A stretch of 64,000 nucleotides of DNA, from positions 3,320,091 through 3,384,090 of the forward strand of contig NW_025813837.1 of assembly GCF_021917145.1 (NCBI RefSeq), in the 5' to 3' direction. Below the pieces are notes generated by a model. The model saw only the letters and a program-made list of their open reading frames with translations. It was not told where the DNA came from and searched no databases. This document shows positions 56,727-64,000 of this stretch, piece after piece. This stretch comes from Hypomesus transpacificus. Its lineage: Eukaryota; Chordata; Actinopteri; Osmeriformes; Osmeridae. Numbering within the stretch: position 1 is the stretch's first letter; every line of letters starts with the position of its first letter. A program made the position numbers and the translations under genes.

Positions 56727-59700
56727 ATGAATTATCTGCGTCGCCGACTGTCGGACAGCAATTTTATGTCCAATCTTCCCAATGGGTATATGACTGACCT
56801 ACAACGCCCCGACCCGCCGCAGCAGACAAGCCCTGCAGTGTCGCCAGGTCCATCAGAGAGGCGTCAATCCACCAGCCAGCCGTCTGGCGGTGCAGGCTTT
56901 TTTTCCTCCATATCCAACGCTGTCAAACAAACCACTGCCGCGGCAGCTGCGACGTTCAACGAAGCCACGGACAGAGGTGCAACTGGGGCTAAGATCCTGC
57001 TGGTTATCGATGACCAACAAACCGACTGGTAAGCAGACTTTTAAAGTAGGATGTAGTAAAATTGCACCACGTGATACTCCCCAGGCCTTTCATCAACAGT
57101 GGCATGCTAATATCTCCAAGACAAACCATGACAATCACCCCTGCCAGACACTAATGTTCGGCTATAGCCCACTGTCAACTTGACAATACAGCTTATGCTT
57201 TAAATAATGATAACAGCACTGTGTTGTTGTGGTTTACACGTATCTGTATGCTGTAGTGACCTTAAGGTGCTGTGTGGTGACCTTGATGAGGCCTCCATGC
57301 CTATGTCTGGCCGTCGTGACAGTGACACAGCCCACCTAAAGTTTGATTTGACAGCGATTTTATCGCGTCAATATGATATATGGCAGCACGTGTCATGCAA
57401 TGATTGGATCCCTGGGTTCGAAATCAGCATCCTTAGAATATCGCCACGATTCCACACCTGAATACGAAATGAACATAAACTTAAATGGTGTTGCATCTTT
57501 CCTTCAGGGTGAAAGTCTTCAAAGGTAAAAAAGTCCATGGTGAATATGATATCAGAGTGGAACATGTAAGTTTATCAATATTTCTTTGCTATGCGCTTAG
57601 CAGACATTTTATCCATGGCGATGTATGAACAATGCATGTACGGAGGAAGATGATGATCAGAAGAGTACATAGTTCATACAGTGTTTCTGTCTGAGTCAAG
57701 GAATGGTCTGTTTTCATTTGCCACATTGCAAAGCAAATCTCAGCTCAGTCATCTTTACCCTTGTAGAGTGGAGTTCACATGTTGATCACTACTCCTAATA
57801 ACTAACTAACTATTCCAATGAGGATGTTAATGTGTGGGTGGCGGCTATTAAGGGGCTGGTTAAATGGATGTGCGCAGACTGCAGTCACAAATAGTGAGTA
57901 TGCCTCTACCCTGTGGTAACCCTGGAGTTCATTCGACGTGCTGTCAGACTGCAGGGGGTCTCAGGAGGAGGTGTAGTGGTGGAGGCAGACTGCAGGGGGT
58001 CTCAGTATGAGGTGTAGGAGGGGTGGAGGCAGCATGGGGGGGGGGTCTCAGGAGGAGGTGTAGGAGGGGTGGAGGCAGACTGCAGGGGGTCTCAGGAGGA
58101 GGTGTAGTGGTGGAGGCAGACTGCAGAGGGTCTCAGGAGGAGGTGTAGTGGTGGAGGCAGACTGCAGGGGGTCTCAGGATGAGGTGTAGGAGGGGTGGAG
58201 GCAGACTGCAGGGGGTCTCAGGAGGAGGTGTAGGAGGGGTGGAGGCAGACTGCAGGGGGTCTCAGGATGAGGTGTAGGAGGGGTGGAGGCAGACTGCAGG
58301 GGGTCTCAGGATGAGGTGTAGGGGTGGAGGCAGACTGCAGGGGGTCTCAGGGTGAGGTGTAGGAGGGGTGGAGGGGTGGAGGCAGAATGGGGGGGGTCTC
58401 AGGATGAGGTTCGAGGGGTGGAGGCAGACTGCAGGGGGTTTCAGGAGGAGGTGTAGGGGTGGAGGCAGACTGTAGAGGGTCTCAGGAGGAGGTGTAGGCG
58501 TGGAGGCAGACTGCAGAGGGTTTCAGGATGAGGTGTAGGGGTTCGAGCCAGACTTCAGTTTCACACACTCTGAGGCTTTCTGTCTCCATTGCTGTGAATT
58601 GAACGGTCCAACCCAAACGAGACTTGGAGTGGTGTTGCATGCAAACGCAGCCTCAAGCACTTGAGAACAAAGACTCCTTTAGGAGTCTTGGTTCCATGGA
58701 CCTGCAGGCTGTAACAGCATGTATTAAAAATGCAGGAGAATTCTATTGCAGCTGGGGAGGGGGGTTGGGGGGGGGGGAGGTTATGTTCGCACCCTAAAGC
58801 ATTTCCTCTGCCTCCTTTTTCTGTTGTCTCCTTTCATGCTGCATTAAGCTTTCTATTTCCCTCCCCCCAACCCCCTTCTGTTTTACTGTTTCAACTTGAT
58901 GGTTTGTGTGGCGTGTGATTGGTCTGGCGTTGCTGGTTTCCATATCCAGCTGTATGATTGGTCTGGTGTTGCTAGTTTACATATCCAGCAGAACGACTAG
59001 TCTGACGTTGCTGGTTTGTTCTGCTGTGTAACTGGTGTTCTCTTTCCCAGGCTGACTTTTCAGAGATCAACCTGGTGGCTCACGCCACTGGGACCTTCAG
59101 TGTGGACATAGAAGCAATAAGGAATGGAAACAAGATCACCAAGTAAGTGTCCAGGGTTGAAACTAGCGTTAAATATGGATGTACAATACTGGAAGTTTGT
59201 TTGTCTTGGTTAAGTGAATTGAGTGACATAAGCAATCAGTGCTGGATTATGAACACACACCTCAGGAAGAAAGGTTCTGTCCACGTCTTCAAAAACGATG
59301 TGATCATTCAGTTTGGTTCTGGGTTTTATCAGTATGAAGTAATCTGAAGATGGAGAATCTGAAACACTCTTGCTAAGAATAATGACCAGCCAGCACACAG
59401 TGTCGTAAACAAAGTCTCTGAGGCATGAAGGTCAGAGGGCGGAATTTATAGTACAAAGTGGAAAACAATGACAGCATTCAGCCAACAGGTGTTTGTTATT
59501 CCATCAGGTGGAGAGACTATGTCATAGACCCATGTCTGTCACCAGAACATAATATAGGATATAGCAGAAGCAGATATAGTCTATATGCACGAAATAATAC
59601 AACAGAATACATGAACATATAATAAGGCTATAGCTGATCTCCTAATAGGGATTAACAGAAGTACATGAGACCTTTTTCACTTATCTAATTTAAATCACTT

Positions 59701-62700
59701 ACTCTTCTAAACACATCATTTGTTGATAATAGATGCTGCAGGTGGCTGAATGTGTTGTTTATGTGGGATGTCTGCCAACACCCAGATACCCAGACTGAGA
59801 TAGCAAAGACAGATGTTATCAGTTCAAACCGGACAACATCATGTGATGCTAATATCTGTTCCCTCCTCCCTGTCTCTGTCCAGGTGTTTCAAGCCAGACT
59901 TTGTTCTGGTCAGGCAGCACGCTTTCAGCATGGCCAAAAATGGAGATTTCCGAAACATAGTGATTGGCTTGCAGTATGCTGGTCTGCCTAGTGTTAACTC
60001 TTTGCACTCTGTGTACAACTTTTGTGACAAGCCATGGGTGGTACGTATGTATGACAACAGTCCTCATCTGGCCCTGGTTGATGATTGATGAACCATATAG
60101 TGATGTGCATACCACCTTTTATACTATTTGTCTTATATTTCTGACAAACATTTATGTCTACAGTTTGCTCAGATGTCCAGATTGTACAAGCAACTTGGTC
60201 CAGAGGAGTTCCCACTGATAGACCAGGTGTACTATCCCAACCACAAGGAAATGGTGGGTGTTCTACCATCTGCGCTGATCTGCCCTCTTACCCGCTTCCT
60301 TCCTCCTCCTCCCTGCCTTCCTGCCTCCATGCCTCCCTCCCTCCCGCACACACCCACCCGCCCGCCCAGCCACACTCCTGTAGACCTGTCCCCCAGGCAA
60401 CTACACCAAGCAAGCCCCTCTGTGTGGATCTGCAGCCCAGTGCAGGGTAAAAGAAAACAGGGTTGTATTTAACTGTACTCCCTCCAAGGGTTAATTAAGC
60501 CAGCTCAGCCTGAGCTCTGCCCTGGTCTGTTTCAGTCTCAGACAACGTTTACAAGTCCCTGTAGAGCTGGCGCATACTGGCTTCTGTTGGTTTCCCCTCC
60601 TCCAGCGCAGCGCCCACACGCCCGCAACAAGAGATTTTTCTGAGGTCGTCCTACCACAGACATTTTAATATTTTGAGGAGGCAAATCTTTAAATAGGTTG
60701 TGTGTTTTTTTTTGACTCGGGTGCCTCATATGTGGTTGCAGCCCTGGCAGCGCCTTACGGAGAGGAGAGAGGTGCTCCTCACAGCGTTGTGTTGGTGCTG
60801 CTGCAGTGCAGCCATGTACCCTCCCCTGCCTCTGCAGGCCGGCTCTGTGTGGCCAGTCTCCCAGAAGAAAAACATGAATCACCCCTTAATAACGTTTACT
60901 AGCTGGCTTCGGTGTATTCTCACATAGTGGGAATGCACTTAACGTGATTTGTTTTCAGAGATTACCCTCATTGGCCACTCAATCTAGATGCCTATCTCAC
61001 CATGCAACAGTAGGAAGGGATCATAACATGATAAACAATGAACAGTACATGTATGTGACAAAATACATACATTTGGACATATGGCTTTATGTAGTATTGT
61101 TGTGTTCATGTTGTTTCCTACAGATCACCACCCCTGGTTTCCCTGTGGTGGTGAAGATGGGACATGCCCACTCAGGGATGGGAAAGGTAAGATGCAGGTC
61201 TACAGTTGAAGAGAAAAAATCAAACAAAAAGCATTTGCCAAATGTAAAAATATAATGTTGTAGATTAGATGCACGATTGACAGGGTTAAGGTTAATACTA
61301 TTGATGCCAGGAGATGAGAAAACCATTGATTCTCCCTCCCACAGGTGAAAGTAGACAATCAATATGACTTTCAAGATATTGCAAGTGTTGTTGCCTTGAC
61401 AAAAACCTACGCCACATCGGAACCTTTCATCGATGCAAAATATGATGTCCGTATCCAGAAGATAGGGAGCAATTACAAGGCTTACATGTGAGTGAGAGGA
61501 ACACCCACTCTCTAGTGGAGCGAGCATTCTACAGTTCCGACTCCACGGCTAATCCACAGAACACAGAAACCTAACTGAAGGTTCTTTTCTGTTGGACAGG
61601 AGGACATCCATTTCTGGGAACTGGAAAACCAACACAGGTTCTGCCATGCTGGAGCAGGTGGCCATGTCTGAGAGGTAGGAAGTGACCCAGGCAAGGTCTG
61701 CCTGGGCTCCAGTCATCTGTGTGGTCCTGCTTGGCAGGCTGGGCTGGCTGGGCAGGCTGGGCTGGGCTCACGGCGGTTCCCTTGTGCTCCGGCAGGTACC
61801 AGATGTGGGTGGACTCGTGCTCCGAGGTGTTTGGAGGTCTCGACATGTGCGCTGTGGAGGCCTTGCATGGGAAAAACGGAAGGGACCACATCATTGAGGT
61901 GAGAGGATGGGAACTAGTGGACGAGGAACCCTGAGGCACCTCGCCACCTCGGATGAGTCCTAAACGAGGGCACTAAAGAGGTGCTTCTTCACTCTCCCAG
62001 GTGGTTGGCTGCTCCATGCCTCTGATAGGAGACCAGCAGGACGATGACAGGGCTCTCATCGCTGACCTGGTGGTCTCCAAGATGAACCAGACCATCCCTC
62101 ACACCGCAAGCCCCTCCCTTACCCGAGCCACCTCAGGCCAGACGACACAGGTGAGGGAAGAGGATTTTTAAAGGTACAGCGCGGGGTGAAAGGATACCTC
62201 CAGTGAATGTGCTTTCGACCCAGGATAATTGAAGTCAAGTTGACTTGTTAGTCTCTTTATCGTCAAAGTACACATTAATCTTCTGTTTTCATAATTGGTG
62301 TGGTCCATGCAGAAAGCTCCATCTCCTCAGCCTATCTCACAGCCCATAGTCCCACAAGCTCAACAGCGCCCCCCACCCCAAGGTAAAAAGATGATCTTCT
62401 GAAAAACATTGTAATCTCGTAATAATCAATTTACAGGAACACCCTGATGATGTGATGTGCTGTGTGTGTGTCCCCTCTGAAGGTGGCCCCCAGCAGGCAG
62501 CTGCTGGTACTGCAGCTCCTCGCCAAGGTGCTCCCCTCCAGCAGCGTCCCTCTCCCCAAGGCCAGCCCCCGGTCCAGGCCCCAGTCACCAGCCCCGGTAG
62601 CCAGCCCCCTCCGGCCCAACCCCAGCAGGCCAGGCAGGCTAACCCTGCGTCCGGGGCCCAGCAGCGGGCTCCTCCAGGCCAGACCCAAGGTCAGAGACCC

Positions 62701-63786
62701 CCCCCTGCCCAGGGCTCTCCCCAGCGTACCCCTCCCCAGACCCAGAGGCCTCCACAGCAGACTGGGGCCCAGCAGCAGAAGCCCCCTCCTGGAGGTCCGG
62801 GTCCAAACCAGAAGGCCCCCGGGGGTCAGAGGCCCCCCCAGCAGAGGCCTGGTCCTCCCCCGAGGCAGCAGTCACAGGGGGCCAGCCAGCAGCAGAGGCC
62901 CCCTGGCCCACGGCCAGCGGGGGCCACCACCCAGCAGCCTCGCCCTGCTGGTCAGGGCCAGGGAGGCCCTGGAGGGGCCAGGCCCCCCCTGCAGCAGAAG
63001 CCCCAGCCCCCCCAAAAGCCCCCCCAGGAGAGTCAATCTACCGGTGGCTCTCCCCAGCTGAAGTAAGTATGGCTGCTTCAGAAAACAACCCGTAACCTCA
63101 AAATTCCAGTATGCAGTAACTACTGTAGAGTGTGCATGATCTACTCATATACATAAACCTTCCGTTTCAAAGCCTACATAATCTTTTGATATAAAAAAAA
63201 CATACATGACCTCTGTTTCTCATTTGGAGGTGATTTGTTGGCATGTATTTCAAACAGATTGTCGGTGGCTTGCCAAATGAGTCTCTTCATATCCGCACCC
63301 TCACACATTTTACTGTTACGCATAATTATCATCAGGCATAGCGGATAAGGACAAAGAAACGCCGATTTTTTCAATCAGAATAAATCATGTAAATATGATG
63401 ATTAAAAACATACCGAAAAAGTCAATGCATGGGCATCCATGCATCATTCACTTTACATAAGAAGTTCAAGTTGATGCTGGACTTCTGTGATGCTTTACCG
63501 AATGGAGATGCATACTGTGAGAATGCCCTCCGTCATCCAAGAATGAGCTTCCCCCTTCTTTCTTCCCCGCTGTGATCTGTTCTTACCATCCCGTAGGTTT
63601 GCTGCATGACTTTAACACCTCTTCCTCTCCTCTACTGCACCCTCCTCTCTTTGTAGCAAATCCCAGTCTCTTACCAATGCCTTCAACATTCCAGAAACGT
63701 CGTCGGACAGCCTTAGGCAGGACGAGGCCAAGGCTGAGACCATACGCAACCTGCGCAAATCATTTGCCAGTCTCTTCTCAGACTGA
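56727..63786 (+). CDS. syn1: Synapsin I
   Basis: Synapsins coat synaptic vesicles and tether them to actin; the core is an ATP-grasp fold. Exons are 56727-57028, 57508-57565, 59051-59142, 59884-60040, 60164-60253, 61124-61186, 61345-61487, 61600-61674, 61796-61898, 62001-62150, 62313-62382, 62483-63062, 63657-63786, giving 670 aa (human SYN1a 705). Domain [15 protein letters not shown] contains phosphosite 1 (Ser9 in RRLS). Domain C shows [45 protein letters not shown] and [14 protein letters not shown]. Domain D (exon 62483-63062) is Pro/Gln/Gly-rich. Domain E is complete, ending [17 protein letters not shown], so this is the a-type isoform. [14 protein letters not shown] before domain E and the long PQG-rich domain D favour SYN1 over SYN2. 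It is head-to-head with vgll4l. Confidence 0.95.
57944..58548 (+). repeat. 38-44-bp minisatellite in syn1 intron 2
   Basis: About 14-15 units of GGAGGCAGACTGCAGGGGGT followed by CTCAGGAGGAGGTGTAG with a variable GGAGGGGT spacer. It is G-rich on the gene strand. The rest of intron 2 (57566-59050) shows no exon. Confidence 0.9.
60254..61123 (+). other. syn1 intron 5, no nested TIMP gene
   Basis: This 870-bp intron is the position that carries an antisense TIMP gene in other vertebrate synapsin genes. I read both strands and see no TIMP-like cysteine-rich exon. Confidence 0.55.
62483..63062 (+). repeat. Low-complexity domain D exon of syn1
   Basis: About 193 codons of Pro, Gln, Gly and Ala (for example [19 protein letters not shown]). 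GC content and CAG/CCC repeats are high, as in mammalian SYN1 domain D, which drives phase separation and SH3 binding. Confidence 0.85.
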
Positions 63787-63934
63787 GAAGGTGTACCCCC
63801 CCCCCCGCCCCTTCCCAACCAGACAGAATGACAGACAGACAGACTGAAGGACAGACCCCGCCCCTTTTTTCCTCAATGCACAACGGACCAACAGAATTAC
63901 ATCACTTCCCTCATGGACTTTCATGTATTCTGGA

Positions 63935-63940
63935 AATAAA
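63935..63940 (+). terminator. Poly(A) signal, syn1
   Basis: AATAAA about 150 bp after the syn1 stop, followed by a T/G-rich stretch. It gives a short 3' UTR that ends inside the window. Confidence 0.7.
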
Positions 63941-64000
63941 TTCCTCCTGTGATATAATCTACTGCCTGTATAAGTTCAAAACACTGCAGACACCACAAGT

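Noticed and set aside
60538-60882. 114-codon antisense ORF in syn1 intron 5 as a nested TIMP
   Set aside because: Its sequence lacks the TIMP CxC start and cysteine pattern; it looks like chance.

Overview
This is a gene-dense window of a ray-finned (teleost) fish nuclear genome. All genes have introns with vertebrate splice signals. The encoded proteins match vertebrate families along their whole length, and there are vertebrate-type simple repeats, minisatellites and six copies of one tRNA-derived SINE whose tail is common in teleosts. Two genes (a cone-type ES1 protein and a vgll4-like gene) point to fish. I cannot name the species.

Layout, left to right: (1) igsf9-type immunoglobulin-superfamily gene, + strand, cut at its 5' end by the window (893-12239), with a very long 3' UTR holding a 29-bp minisatellite. 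(2) es1/gatd3-like mitochondrial protein, - strand (15145-17659), with a textbook U12-type AT-AC intron. (3) tmem127, - strand (20069-21079). (4) ciao1, + strand (22022-24151), head-to-head with tmem127. (5) snrnp200 (BRR2, U5 snRNP helicase), - strand (25601-39407), 44 coding exons that sum to 2,137 codons. (6) slc20a1 phosphate transporter, - strand (40385-45141), with an upstream untranslated exon and TATA box. (7) About 4 kb without a recognisable gene. (8) vgll4l, - strand (50452-54356), with an expanded TEAD-binding half-motif. (9) syn1-type synapsin, + strand (56727-63786), complete.

I built every exon model from splice sites, reading phase and recalled family sequence. Coding lengths come out in frame for each gene: tmem127 237 aa, ciao1 335, es1 270, snrnp200 2137, slc20a1 637, vgll4l 316, syn1 670. 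The visible part of igsf9 is 2,066 aa.

The genes do not form one pathway. Two serve the synapse or neurite (igsf9, syn1), one is spliceosomal (snrnp200), one builds cytosolic Fe-S proteins (ciao1), one controls endosomes and mTOR (tmem127), one takes up phosphate (slc20a1), one represses YAP/TEAD (vgll4l) and one is mitochondrial (es1). The order tmem127(-) ciao1(+) snrnp200(-) is the same as I recall for human 2q11. The vgll4l-syn1 pairing resembles VGLL4-SYN2 at human 3p25. I see no operon, mobile gene cluster, virus or defence system. The most interesting items are small: the U12 intron, cysteine-to-serine change in es1, the TDU repeat expansion in vgll4l, large in-frame repeats in igsf9, poly-C beside a snrnp200 splice donor, and the absence of a nested TIMP gene in syn1.
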